64,000 bases of DNA from Bythopirellula polymerisocia (GTDB taxonomy: Bacteria; Planctomycetota; Planctomycetia; Pirellulales; Lacipirellulaceae): contig NZ_SJPS01000003.1 in NCBI RefSeq assembly GCF_007860015.1, forward strand, positions 62,001 to 126,000, read 5' to 3'. Both the position numbers and the translations under genes were made by a program. Numbering within the stretch: position 1 is the first letter of the stretch; each line of letters starts with the position of its first letter. Positions 17,477 to 26,748 of this stretch are shown piece after piece. The notes under the pieces are model-generated. The model worked only from the letters and a program-made list of their open reading frames with translations. It was not told the DNA's origin and searched no databases.

Positions 17477-20400
17477 CGCCAAATCTTGGGCACGAGTTTT
17501 CGCAAACGACTGCCAACTTTCTGGCGGCTTTCTTCGGGGGCTTCTTCAGTGGCAGGATTCTGTTTGGCCAGCACGACCGGTTCACGCTCGACGGGGGGGA
17601 CATATTCCACTAAGTAGCGGGACCAATACTCGTTTACCAGACGTAAGCAATCGACAACTTGATGGTCACCAAGTGCCGTCTTAGCAGCGTAGACTCGTTT
17701 GACTAGCTCACTACGGCGCTGGTCATCGAATCGCAGATCGCAGAGGTCGATATCGTCCACGAGCAGATCTGCATTGCCCGAGGCATGAAACTGTACGCGG
17801 ATCTGGTTTCCAAGCTCAACAGGCAAGTCGGAAAGCGACAATTCAAAACGAGTCCACTGATTGACGGATAAATCCGTGGCAGAAATCTTTTTGAAGCGGC
17901 GATAAGTTCGCCCATCATCCTCAGACTCCACGGACATAACAAATTGGGAATCGGACGCGAATTGCCTAGGGCGAAAGTAGGCTCCTAATACCAACTGGCC
18001 TGTCTCGGGAATCGGGAACAAATGACTCTGAACGGCGACTCCTATGCGATCTTCACTCTGCAATCGCAGCGCGAACTCGCCTGTATGGGGCTGGTCGGAT
18101 TCTACCGCTACCTTACCTTGAGGTCCTTTACGCACTTGCCAACCAAATATTCGCGTGGTTCCTTCGTCCACCTCAAATCCCGGATTTTGCAATTGGCGAT
18201 AGTCACGGACGATATTCAAATTACCTGTACGATCCTGAATAGCAGCAATTCGCTGTTCGAGATATTCTCTCATAATCCCATCGTCCATCATGCGAAGCTG
18301 ATCGACTTCAAGATCAGGGCTTTCGATTTTCCAGGCCTGTAATCCATAGCTATCTAAACTCATTTTCCAAGCCGAAGCACCTTGAGGGAGTATCCCTGCT
18401 CCCGTTGAATCTGATCTTTCCGCCGACAAGGCTTCTGTACCTAGCAACTGCCATTTGGAGGCTGTTTTTAGTTTCAAGCTGGCCTCCAATTCCACTTTCC
18501 AAGGAGACTCGTTGATACAGATCAGATAGGTCGCGTCAGAGGTTCGCTGAATGCGCAATTGGACGGGCTGCTTTTGAAGGGTCCTCGATTCTGTGTACCT
18601 TTCAGGCAATTGCTCCATCGTGCGTAGAAGTGACTGTCGTTGTCTATCAAGTGTCATTGGCATGAAATCACCGCCTACTAAAAAATTTGGCAGAGGTCGG
18701 CTCGCTAACGCACTTGTCAGGTAATAATCTCGCTGGGCTCCGGCCGGCAAAATCTGATTGGCCAAAACAAGATGAGTCGCCTCTTTACCAAAGGGACTCT
18801 GAGCATCGAAACTCGGCAAGTGAGTGTGGGAAACCGAATGAAATACTTGGTCAGTCGTGCGGCGTTCTGCAGGAAGAAGTTCTCCTTTCATTGCCAGCTC
18901 GTTAAGCACCATAGTTGAAACTTGTTCTTGCAGGCTCTCGTGAGAACTCTGTTGCAGTGAACTGGTAAGCTCTACACCGGATATTGCTGAAAGCTGATTA
19001 AGATCGATCCCCCGCTCAGCAAGTAGTTGAGTGAGTCGGCCAGGGTTGGACATACTTTGCCGGACGGCCCGCTGCATCGAGGAAGCTTCGAAAAGCCCCT
19101 CCGTCAGCAGAAACACTTGTGCATCCGACCGGCGTGATTGAACTTGCTTCTGTATGGAGGAATAGAATTTTGTAAGCCTTTGAACTCTCCACGCCTGCCA
19201 TACCGCTTGTTGTTCCCCTAGCAGAATCGCTGCACGTTCACGAAATCGGTTTTCTCCTGTCATCGGCAGGGAAACTCCAGTCGCTTCCGAAAAAGCCGCG
19301 CATGTGTTGTCATCAAATCCCCATTCCAATCCTGGCAACATAGCGTAACCCGTGCTGGCGAGTTGCAACCCGATCCCGGAGAAGGCGGAATGCTCACTGG
19401 ATCTCTGGGCAAGCTGAATAACCAGCGCGAGAACCTCTTGCTGAACTTGCTCGTTGAGCAAGTTGTATCCAAACTGAGGATCTAGCCCCTCTGTAACTAT
19501 TCCGCGATATTCCTGGCCATGGGCATCGACGCATGTAATACCGGATTCCTGGGGAGCAGCAGAGCTTCGGAGCTCTTCTAATCGAGCTAGAGGTGAGTCC
19601 AATTGCAGCGTCGGGACGAGTCTTACGGCTTCTCGATCGCAAACTCTCAGCAACAATTCCAGAACGTCCTTTCGCTTTGGGTCCTGCCCGCTCGCGGCCA
19701 GTAAGCCCGTGTCATACCTTGGTGAGGGAAGCAGGATGTCACTAGGAAAGAGGGCACTACCATCTGCTGCCACCGATGCAAAGACGCTATTGTAGCCTGA
19801 TAAATGAAGAAACTGGGTGAGGCGTCTCGCCCCATCGAGAAAGGTAGACCAACTCTGAACACTCATGCCACTCGACGGATCAAGTTGCTCAGCCGCACCG
19901 AAGTTTTGGGCAAAAACGGGCTTGGCAATATAGCCTGCCAGGAATCGCCCGGAGGGCATTCCTGCATAGGTTTGCGTGGCCAGGCTGCTGGTGGCGTTGT
20001 CATGTCGCGAGAGTTTGATCGTACCAAATACACTCGGCAATGTGTGGTGACGGTTGGAAACCAGCAATTGGGGAATGCGCGTACGTGGCCAAAATACGAT
20101 GCGATGCGTTGATAACTGCGATTCATCGCCTGCGATGACCTCATCGACATACAGACTCGAATTGAGCACAGAGGTGTTCACTCTCCCAGCGGCATCCGGC
20201 TCGATAACACTGATGTCCAGCAGTTGTCGAAGATTCATGGGATAGGTAATCTCGACCAAATGCGGGACACCGACCTCTAGTACAGGAAGCGTGAATGCCT
20301 GCCAGGAGGGCTCGCCCGACTGAGTCGCTGGCGGCAATTCAACTAGACCATTGACATCACTCTCTCTGGTCACCAGTCTCACATTGCCGATCGATCCCTG

Positions 20401-21372
20401 AGGTTTTCCACTCAATCGGGTTACTTGGGCCCAGCTTGGCAATCGTTGCCACCAACTAGGATTAGCCGGGTCAATCGAAAGGATCGGTATCCAATGATCG
20501 GTAAGTAGGGGTAATTTCGCCTGCGGATCAACAACGACCAGATCGATCTCACGTGTCGCATAGGGTTTACTTTTTTGCCCTGGAACAAGTCGCGTCGTAA
20601 AACTCTCTTCGGGGCGTGCCGTTAGGGTGAGTCGATATGCCCCTTCGATTTCCGGACAGACTACATCGAATGCAAGCGGCTCTTCTTGAGGTGAATCGCT
20701 GGTCAGTGTTTTTGAAAACTGCCATGCAACCTGCGAGTTTGTCCCGTTATGAAGCTTTGCATCCACGACGACGGGACCCAACAAAAGTTCCTTCTTAAGA
20801 TCGAGCAGCAATAGCAGTGGCCAGGACTCGCCGGGTTGGAAAATGAGGCTTTCACGGGTTGAGACCACGCGGAATTGGTCACCCGGGCAACGATATGCCA
20901 GTATAAAGCTCTCAAGAGAATCGATGGGATGTCTTACCTGCCCATCGATGATCGACTTGAAAGGGACCTCAACGATAGTTGGGGTCTTCGATTGATCGGC
21001 ACTGAGTTCAATCCGTACTGTCGATCCAATATCTGCCGTAACGGTCACGTCACACCCGTCAAAACCTCGTTTCTCCAAGGGATCGACGAGAAGTTGATGT
21101 CCTGCTATTCGAATCGCTGCGCTTGCATCGGATTCGATACCTAATGGCTGCAGGTCTATGAATGAAGCGTCAGCACAAGTAATGGTGCCAAACCATCGAT
21201 GCTTTGCTCCATCGCCGCTTCCCCAAGCTAGGCGAACTCGGACTGTTGTACTTTCCGCCCAGCAGCAGGTAGAGAGCAGTACGCCACAAGCAACTGTAGC
21301 GAGCAGACCGCGCAGCGACGACCCGTAGCGACATAAGGCGACTCGCAGACCACTAGTCAGTTTCCACTCCAT
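17473..21372 (-). CDS. Very large secreted protein with TIM-barrel-like and C-terminal sugar-binding-like domains
   Basis: A 1,299-residue protein. I choose the ATG at 21370-21372, which has AAGGA about 7 bases upstream, over one 21 bases earlier. A signal peptide (LLATVACGVLLSTCCWA) is followed by about 450 residues of beta-rich sequence. Residues about 505-760 resemble a glycoside-hydrolase-type barrel (SGYNSVFASVAADGSALFPS, CDREAVRLVPTLQL, WGFDDNTCAAFSEATG). Residues about 1060-1220 resemble a jelly-roll carbohydrate-binding module (NPGFEVDEGT, LLVDDIDLCDLRFDD). The C-terminus is Lys/Arg-rich. No active-site pair can be assigned. A large exported polysaccharide-active or surface protein is inferred. 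It overlaps dus by 4 bases tail to tail. Confidence 0.7.
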   Translation of the reverse strand: MEWKLTSGLRVALCRYGSSLRGLLATVACGVLLSTCCWAESTTVRVRLAWGSGDGAKHRWFGTITCADASFIDLQPLGIESDASAAIRIAGHQLLVDPLEKRGFDGCDVTVTADIGSTVRIELSADQSKTPTIVEVPFKSIIDGQVRHPIDSLESFILAYRCPGDQFRVVSTRESLIFQPGESWPLLLLLDLKKELLLGPVVVDAKLHNGTNSQVAWQFSKTLTSDSPQEEPLAFDVVCPEIEGAYRLTLTARPEESFTTRLVPGQKSKPYATREIDLVVVDPQAKLPLLTDHWIPILSIDPANPSWWQRLPSWAQVTRLSGKPQGSIGNVRLVTRESDVNGLVELPPATQSGEPSWQAFTLPVLEVGVPHLVEITYPMNLRQLLDISVIEPDAAGRVNTSVLNSSLYVDEVIAGDESQLSTHRIVFWPRTRIPQLLVSNRHHTLPSVFGTIKLSRHDNATSSLATQTYAGMPSGRFLAGYIAKPVFAQNFGAAEQLDPSSGMSVQSWSTFLDGARRLTQFLHLSGYNSVFASVAADGSALFPSDILLPSPRYDTGLLAASGQDPKRKDVLELLLRVCDREAVRLVPTLQLDSPLARLEELRSSAAPQESGITCVDAHGQEYRGIVTEGLDPQFGYNLLNEQVQQEVLALVIQLAQRSSEHSAFSGIGLQLASTGYAMLPGLEWGFDDNTCAAFSEATGVSLPMTGENRFRERAAILLGEQQAVWQAWRVQRLTKFYSSIQKQVQSRRSDAQVFLLTEGLFEASSMQRAVRQSMSNPGRLTQLLAERGIDLNQLSAISGVELTSSLQQSSHESLQEQVSTMVLNELAMKGELLPAERRTTDQVFHSVSHTHLPSFDAQSPFGKEATHLVLANQILPAGAQRDYYLTSALASRPLPNFLVGGDFMPMTLDRQRQSLLRTMEQLPERYTESRTLQKQPVQLRIQRTSDATYLICINESPWKVELEASLKLKTASKWQLLGTEALSAERSDSTGAGILPQGASAWKMSLDSYGLQAWKIESPDLEVDQLRMMDDGIMREYLEQRIAAIQDRTGNLNIVRDYRQLQNPGFEVDEGTTRIFGWQVRKGPQGKVAVESDQPHTGEFALRLQSEDRIGVAVQSHLFPIPETGQLVLGAYFRPRQFASDSQFVMSVESEDDGRTYRRFKKISATDLSVNQWTRFELSLSDLPVELGNQIRVQFHASGNADLLVDDIDLCDLRFDDQRRSELVKRVYAAKTALGDHQVVDCLRLVNEYWSRYLVEYVPPVEREPVVLAKQNPATEEAPEESRQKVGSRLRKLVPKIWR

Positions 21373-21581
21373 CGGACGTCCTTGTCCGACCATGGCACAC
21401 CGATTGGCTTTAGGGGAATAGATTGAAGAGCGTACTGCAGCCGCAAAGCATTGGAATGACTTCCCTATCGCTTCGAATGTGGTGTGCTGGCACGCCCCAA
21501 AAAATAAGGGTGGCGGATTCTAGATAGCACACGATTTAGAGGCTAGGGCAGTTGCAGGCAGTTCTCAGCAGTCGTACAAGA

Positions 21582-21609
21582 GCTAGCGAAGCCCGCGGGC
21601 GGTGCTAGC
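21582..21609. repeat. Nested palindrome at the 3' end of the phosphatase-fold gene
   Basis: GCTAGC at 21582-21587 and 21604-21609 flank a perfect 10-base palindrome, GCCCGCGGGC, at 21591-21600. Together they can form one long interrupted hairpin that includes the stop codon of the minus-strand gene ending at 21605. No T-run follows, so it may be a stabilising 3' hairpin or a factor-dependent stop. Confidence 0.35.
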
Positions 21610-22846
21610 GTTGGGGCGAAATCAGTTCCTTGGGTAGTTCAATTCCTTGTAGAGTCATGACTTCTTCGTTGACAAACCCACATTCCGAGAGCAGTTGGCA
21701 GAGTTGCTCGACGATCTCCGGACAGCGGCTAGCTACATCATTCACCTCCCAGCGATCATCAGGTTTGACGTAAAGACTTTCGGATCCTTGTTCAGATGAT
21801 GTTCGCAGCATCCAAGCAGGTGTGCGGATCATACGCTGCTCGGCATGACGAGCCAAGGACACTTGCCGGAGGAGGCGTTCGTCATCCGAAAAATACCTCA
21901 GTAATGACTGGGTTAAATTATATGAACGATTATTGATACCAAACCAATCAAGTAGTGTTCCAAACAGGTCGGCCGGATGAGCAAAGCCACCCACGCGAGG
22001 CAAAGGATCTTGACGCCTGCCCATTAATAAGAGGCATGGCAAGTGAAGTTGCTCACTGTAAAGTTTTTCCACTGAGTGCCCGATCAACTTATGTTCGCCC
22101 AAAGCAAAACCTCGAGAACCGCTAAGCATCGTGATTCGTGGTGCCGAACTCTCAAGTTCCTCAAAGGCTTCAACAAAACCGGCGATGCAGGAATCAAGCA
22201 ATTCGACTTGTGCGCCATAGCTGACTTGATAACTCAACAGTTCGTCGGGATCATCGCCAATTTCCAAACTGGCAGGAGGCTCAACTATCGGCAGCGGGGT
22301 AGGATCTTCCTCGTCTAACAGCTGCGCGCGCATTGCCAGAGGGGCATCCCACGGGCCGCCAAGTCCCCTAAGGTGAACCCAGAGTAGTCCATGCACTTTA
22401 TTTTCTTCAACTTCTTTTTGCCAGACTGCCAGTTGCTCGATGGCTTGGGCAAAGAAACGGGAAAAGTGCGTCTCAGAGATTTTCCTGGCTGATTTTGCAT
22501 TTTGCTGTTCAAAGAGTACCACTTCGGCGAAGCCACTCTCCCTTGCTTGTTCGGCTACCCAGAAATCGTCGGTCATCAGCCAGGATCGCCCGCCTGATTG
22601 ACGGATGATTTCTGGTAAAATATGTTCCTCTTTCCTATTAGACTCTAGATAAGAATGGTGGCCAGACCATGCAGCACGATAGAAATCCGAAAGATGCGGC
22701 GAGTCGGCCAGCAACCACTCAATAACCACGGCGCGAGCCGCCAGGGCGTCTAAATATGGCGTCGGATACGTGGTGTTGCCATAGGTTCCAAGAGCGGATG
22801 CGCGGAGTCCATCAACGACAATCACCAGGGCTAAGCGTGTTTCCAT
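21605..22846 (-). CDS. Alkaline-phosphatase/sulfatase-fold protein with degenerate active site
   Basis: A 413-residue cytoplasmic-looking protein starting at the ATG at 22844-22846; a GTG three codons upstream is possible. The N-terminus LALVIVVDGLRASALGTYGN matches the first strand and metal-binding loop of sulfatases. The usual catalytic C/S-x-P-x-R is absent at the expected place (ADSPHLSDFYRAAWSG instead). The distal metal-binding D-H-G is replaced by MLSGSRGFALGEHKLIGHS. It therefore keeps the fold but probably not sulfatase chemistry. It ends the minus-strand arm of the polysaccharide locus, 26 bases after the WecG/TagA-like gene, so a role in polymer modification, regulation or binding is inferred. 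Confidence 0.72.
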   Translation of the reverse strand: METRLALVIVVDGLRASALGTYGNTTYPTPYLDALAARAVVIEWLLADSPHLSDFYRAAWSGHHSYLESNRKEEHILPEIIRQSGGRSWLMTDDFWVAEQARESGFAEVVLFEQQNAKSARKISETHFSRFFAQAIEQLAVWQKEVEENKVHGLLWVHLRGLGGPWDAPLAMRAQLLDEEDPTPLPIVEPPASLEIGDDPDELLSYQVSYGAQVELLDSCIAGFVEAFEELESSAPRITMLSGSRGFALGEHKLIGHSVEKLYSEQLHLPCLLLMGRRQDPLPRVGGFAHPADLFGTLLDWFGINNRSYNLTQSLLRYFSDDERLLRQVSLARHAEQRMIRTPAWMLRTSSEQGSESLYVKPDDRWEVNDVASRCPEIVEQLCQLLSECGFVNEEVMTLQGIELPKELISPQR

Positions 22847-22872
22847 GCGTAGCACTATAGCCGATTGTGGCT

Positions 22873-23673
22873 CTAGTTCGCAGCGCCCGATGGTTTCCCT
22901 CTACGCCATTCCTGCCACACGAGTTGAGGGAACAGCAGGGCATCTCGCAGATATCGCTTAGCAAGTCGTCGAGGTTCCGAAAAGAGGCGGTGGAGCCATT
23001 CCATGCCGTGTTCTTGCATCCACTTTGGAGATCGCGACCTCTCCCCAGCAAGAAAATCGATGGTAGCTCCTACACAGAGTGCAACTTTGGCATCGATCTG
23101 AGCGGCATGCCGTTCGACCCAGAGTTCCTGCTTGGGGGCGCCGAATCCAACAAGCAAGAGATCAGGCTTGGATTCCGATATTCGTTGTAGAATTCGTTGG
23201 CCTTCAAGCGTATCCTGCTCAAATCCCTGCGGTGGAGAATAGGTCCCCACGACTTCGACTTGCCGCCAGCGCCTATGGGCATTATGGGCAGCTCGAACGG
23301 CAATTCCAGGACCAGCACCCAAGAAAAAAACACGCAGCGGCCGTTTCATCGCGGACTGAAATGTCGCCTGTCGATCAAAAATGGCGGGCACGAGGTCGCT
23401 CCCAGCCACACGTGCGGGTAGTGGTCTCCCTAGCAACCGCGAAGCCATCACAACTGGAGCGCCATCTGCCAAAACGAGTGAGGCACCTTGATAAGCCCTG
23501 CGAAGCGCAGCTGACGATTGGAACATGACCGCATGATCAACGTTGGGAGTTACCACATAGCGGCAGGGACCAGCCAGCGGCTCTCGGCACCAGTCGAGTA
23601 CCTTTTCCACAGCATCAGTCATGTTCAAGGCATTGATATTCATGCCAAAAAGCGAAATTGTATTCATGAGCAT
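22873..23673 (-). CDS. WecG/TagA/CpsF-family glycosyltransferase
   Basis: Transfers a sugar (ManNAc or a ManNAcA-type residue in known members) from UDP to a lipid-linked saccharide on the cytoplasmic face of the membrane. The 266-residue length is typical. The family signature is complete: TPNVDHAVMF, LADGAPVVMASRLLG, RVAGSDLVPAIF, FFLGAGPGIA, VVGTYSPP, LLVGFGAPKQELWV and VGATIDFLAGERSRSPKWMQ. A basic amphipathic C-terminus (HGMEWLHRLFSEPRRLAKRY) is the membrane-binding tail. Two in-frame ATGs (23673, 23667) follow AAAGG. It sits 37 bases after the ligase/polymerase gene in the minus-strand polysaccharide operon. The donor sugar cannot be told. Confidence 0.93.
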   Translation of the reverse strand: MLMNTISLFGMNINALNMTDAVEKVLDWCREPLAGPCRYVVTPNVDHAVMFQSSAALRRAYQGASLVLADGAPVVMASRLLGRPLPARVAGSDLVPAIFDRQATFQSAMKRPLRVFFLGAGPGIAVRAAHNAHRRWRQVEVVGTYSPPQGFEQDTLEGQRILQRISESKPDLLLVGFGAPKQELWVERHAAQIDAKVALCVGATIDFLAGERSRSPKWMQEHGMEWLHRLFSEPRRLAKRYLRDALLFPQLVWQEWRRGKPSGAAN

Positions 23674-23710
23674 GTGACCTTTATCGAAAAAGGAGTCAGG
23701 AACCTTTTTT

Positions 23711-25108
23711 CTAGTTGGTTGCGGCGTTCAATTGCCAGTTGATCGGAATATGTTCAAGGCACCTTTTTGGCACATAGGTCATACTGGTAAGCCCTGCTGT
23801 CACCCCGGTCACGAGACACAGGAGCCATTGCTCACTCGGTGAGAGCGTAAGATCGTGGAACATTGCATTTACCATGTAGCAAATCAATGTCGCCAAATGG
23901 AACATGCCATGAGCCCGCATCCAGGTCGGTCGGGCTGTATCATGGGCAAGCTTCCAGGCCATTTTTACCCAGGCACCAAGAACCGCCAACAAGAGAACCA
24001 AACCAATTAAACCCGTTTCGGTAAGGATGCTCAAAAAGGTGTTGTGATGATCCAACGCTCGAATTGATTCTAATTCGATTTGCTGACTGCGATCGTTGAG
24101 GTAGGGCATTTTCTTGTCATAGAACCGCCCAAATCCGTGACCGAACATCGGAGCGTTTTCAAACATTCTCAGTGAAACGATTGCAAATGACTCTCGCTGA
24201 AAAACGGAATGGCTTGCAGAACCATTAGAGTCTTGGCGACCCATGTTGATGATCTTGTCCCCTACAAAGATTCCCGCAAAACAGACGCTCACAGCCAGGC
24301 CAGTGAAGAGCCAAGGACGCCATTGCTTGGGAAAATGTACGAAGGGAATGATAGCCAAACCGACAGCCAGGCCCAGCCAGCAAGATCGTGTATAGGTGTA
24401 GTAAAGAGCACCACACATCAACAACATGGCCCCGACAAGTAATAGGCGACCCCAACGGCCCCTCTCCGCCCAGAGAAACCATGCTGCCCAGAAGCAAATT
24501 GAAAGATAGACTCCCAAACTGGCCGACATAAGGGCTGGGCCTCGGGCGCGGCCAAAATGAGCACCCAACGAAGGGTTGGAGATGAACTGAGGAAAAACTG
24601 CCCACCATTGCCCCTTCACTTCAGCAATGCCAGTAAATGCCAGATACACACCGAGCATCGACAAACCCGCAAGGAGCCACTTCCACTGGCGGTAGTTCAA
24701 TTCCGAGTTGCTCACTATCCAATACAACATAGCGGGCATGAAAAAGCTAGCAATCAGCCGCCAGGAAGGCGATACGCTGGTTGCAGCAAGTGGAGGTGCC
24801 GAGGTGAAAGCCCACCGGATGGCAAGATAGATCAGTAGCATTCCGCCGAGGCAATCAGGCACACTAAGCGAGCGGACCGACAAAAGACCACGCCGCCAAC
24901 GCCAGAAAAATAATACGACGAGTGCCGAAAGAAGCAACCGATCAACGGTTAGTGGAACGGGTCCGATATGAGCTTGCCAGAAGTCACGCGTGAATATGTA
25001 GCCCAAAGTTACGAACAGTGTACAACCAACCAGCAGCGATCCATGCCGGGCATATACGAATGCCCAAGCAACCGCTGCGACGGCGAATATTGCGATGACA
25101 ATTTCCAT
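23711..25108 (-). CDS. O-antigen ligase/polymerase family membrane protein
   Basis: A 465-residue integral membrane protein with about 11-12 hydrophobic segments. A large loop between the later helices contains FENAPMFGHGFGRFYDKK and ALDHHNTFLSILTETGLIGL. The G-x-G-x-G-R-F and H-N-x-x-L elements are the hallmarks of the Wzy_C/O-antigen ligase domain. It would either ligate or polymerise lipid-linked saccharide units on the outer face of the inner membrane. It lies between the chain-length protein (32 bases upstream) and the WecG/TagA-like enzyme (37 bases downstream). With a Wzz-like partner and a flippase nearby, a Wzy-type polymerase is more likely than a ligase. Confidence 0.88.
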   Translation of the reverse strand: MEIVIAIFAVAAVAWAFVYARHGSLLVGCTLFVTLGYIFTRDFWQAHIGPVPLTVDRLLLSALVVLFFWRWRRGLLSVRSLSVPDCLGGMLLIYLAIRWAFTSAPPLAATSVSPSWRLIASFFMPAMLYWIVSNSELNYRQWKWLLAGLSMLGVYLAFTGIAEVKGQWWAVFPQFISNPSLGAHFGRARGPALMSASLGVYLSICFWAAWFLWAERGRWGRLLLVGAMLLMCGALYYTYTRSCWLGLAVGLAIIPFVHFPKQWRPWLFTGLAVSVCFAGIFVGDKIINMGRQDSNGSASHSVFQRESFAIVSLRMFENAPMFGHGFGRFYDKKMPYLNDRSQQIELESIRALDHHNTFLSILTETGLIGLVLLLAVLGAWVKMAWKLAHDTARPTWMRAHGMFHLATLICYMVNAMFHDLTLSPSEQWLLCLVTGVTAGLTSMTYVPKRCLEHIPINWQLNAATN

Positions 25109-25140
25109 GAAGTCAACTGGTCAGGTGGAATCCGTTGGAA

Positions 25141-26748
25141 TCAAGAGGACAAACCATTCGATGTCGAATGGCTTGTAGACGTGCCATACTGAAGTGGTGA
25201 GACGAAATTTGTACCCGGCACCTTTGAGGAGTAAGGATCGAAATCGCACCAATCTCCAGCAGGCTTGCCAAATTTCGCCGCAAGTTTGGAAGCGGCAACT
25301 GCCGCCAACACTTTTTCTGAAGGAGTTTTCTGTTCTTTTTCTTTCTTAGTAACTATTTCTGGCTGTGTAATTTCAACTGGGATTTCTTCGCCAAGCGGTG
25401 CGGAACTTACAGACAGAAACAGCCATCCGACACCCAGCACGAATCCGCTGAAGGTGCCGATTGCTAGAACTGAGGCTCGTCCAATTCCCACTGGGTATGG
25501 TCCAGTTTCAGCTTTGTCAAACGGAGTGACCAACAGGGCACTCAGTGCTCCGACTTGCTTTGCTCGCACTTCGCTCATTTGCTTACGCGCCTGACTAAGT
25601 ACGGCTCGACTGTTTTCCACAGTAGCAATGCGACTTGAGTACTCTGCTCTCAATTCCGCCAAGTGACCCAACCGATTCTGGAGAGAGACAAGCTGATTAT
25701 GCAATACTTCTTGTCGATTGCGACTCAGATTGATCTCGATTTCCAGCCCTTTGATGGCGACATCCAGTTCGCTGTGCAGTTCTTCGCGAATACTTGCCAC
25801 TGATTCCGCTGCAGCTTTCACATGCGGGTGATCAGAAGTTTTCATTCCACTAAGCCTAGAGGCACGCAGTTGAGCATCAACCAGGCCATCTTTAAGACGC
25901 TGCAAGGTGGGCTGAAAACTGAGCAAACTGCTAGGCATGGCAACCAATTGGTCAGGGTCGCGCTTTGCTGTTTGTAGAACAACCAACAATTCTTCTGCTT
26001 GCCGGAGGCGTGATTCAGTAAGCCGCTGTTCTTTTTCCATTTCGACGGCCTGCTGCCGGAGGTCGCTTTGACCACCAGAGGCAGAGTGCAACAGTCGCAG
26101 TTCTCCCAGATCAGACCCCACTTCTGTTTCAAAAGCGATGAGCCGGGCGTTTTCCTTTTCGTGACTTTGGCTGGCCAGTTCTACTTGCTTATCGACTTCG
26201 GAGATTAATCCCATTGATCGCTCAGCCCGTAATTGACCCAGGCGATCACCCAACTGTGAGCAAAGCTCGGAAACCAAGCGAATGGCGCGCTCCCGATTAG
26301 GGTCTTTCACGCTGAGATAGAATATCTCTGTCTTGCCAAATTCTGCACCGTTGGGTGGTAACATGCTCATCCGCTTTCGCAGTTTTTCGATTTCTTCAGA
26401 AGTGGGTTCGGTGGGCATTTCGTTCGACTCTTGGGCGGCAACGGCCATTAGCGTGCAAGCAAGGACTTGACGACTCTTGGCAACTTCAAGAATTGTCTCC
26501 TGGAACGTGCGCATTTCGTAAAGATCGGCAAACTTGCCAGGTTGTTTAGCTGAATGTGAAGATGCCTCATCGCGAACTACGAGTCCTTGGACTGCTTCCC
26601 AGTTGCGAGTCATGAACAATGCGTAGCCGAGTGCAATCACTGAACATGCGATGGTTGAAGAAATCCAGATACGACGATGCTCAACCAACAGCCTCCAACA
26701 AGCTTGCGGTGTGAGAGAAGTATTGTCTGTTGTTGAAAAGTGATTCAT
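25141..26748 (-). CDS. Wzz/GumC-like polysaccharide chain-length protein
   Basis: A 535-residue inner-membrane protein. TM1 is near residues 30-50 (WISSTIACSVIALGYALFM). A long periplasmic part is rich in heptad-like coiled coil (residues about 170-410, many Glu/Gln/Arg/Leu). TM2 is near 425-450 (ASVLAIGTFSGFVLGVGWLFL), followed by a cytoplasmic tail rich in Lys/Glu. This is the Wzz/GumC/PCP-2 layout without a fused tyrosine-kinase domain: no Walker A or Tyr cluster is seen in the tail. Such proteins set polymer length together with a Wzy polymerase. It is the first gene of the minus-strand polysaccharide operon. Confidence 0.88.
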   Translation of the reverse strand: MNHFSTTDNTSLTPQACWRLLVEHRRIWISSTIACSVIALGYALFMTRNWEAVQGLVVRDEASSHSAKQPGKFADLYEMRTFQETILEVAKSRQVLACTLMAVAAQESNEMPTEPTSEEIEKLRKRMSMLPPNGAEFGKTEIFYLSVKDPNRERAIRLVSELCSQLGDRLGQLRAERSMGLISEVDKQVELASQSHEKENARLIAFETEVGSDLGELRLLHSASGGQSDLRQQAVEMEKEQRLTESRLRQAEELLVVLQTAKRDPDQLVAMPSSLLSFQPTLQRLKDGLVDAQLRASRLSGMKTSDHPHVKAAAESVASIREELHSELDVAIKGLEIEINLSRNRQEVLHNQLVSLQNRLGHLAELRAEYSSRIATVENSRAVLSQARKQMSEVRAKQVGALSALLVTPFDKAETGPYPVGIGRASVLAIGTFSGFVLGVGWLFLSVSSAPLGEEIPVEITQPEIVTKKEKEQKTPSEKVLAAVAASKLAAKFGKPAGDWCDFDPYSSKVPGTNFVSPLQYGTSTSHSTSNGLSS

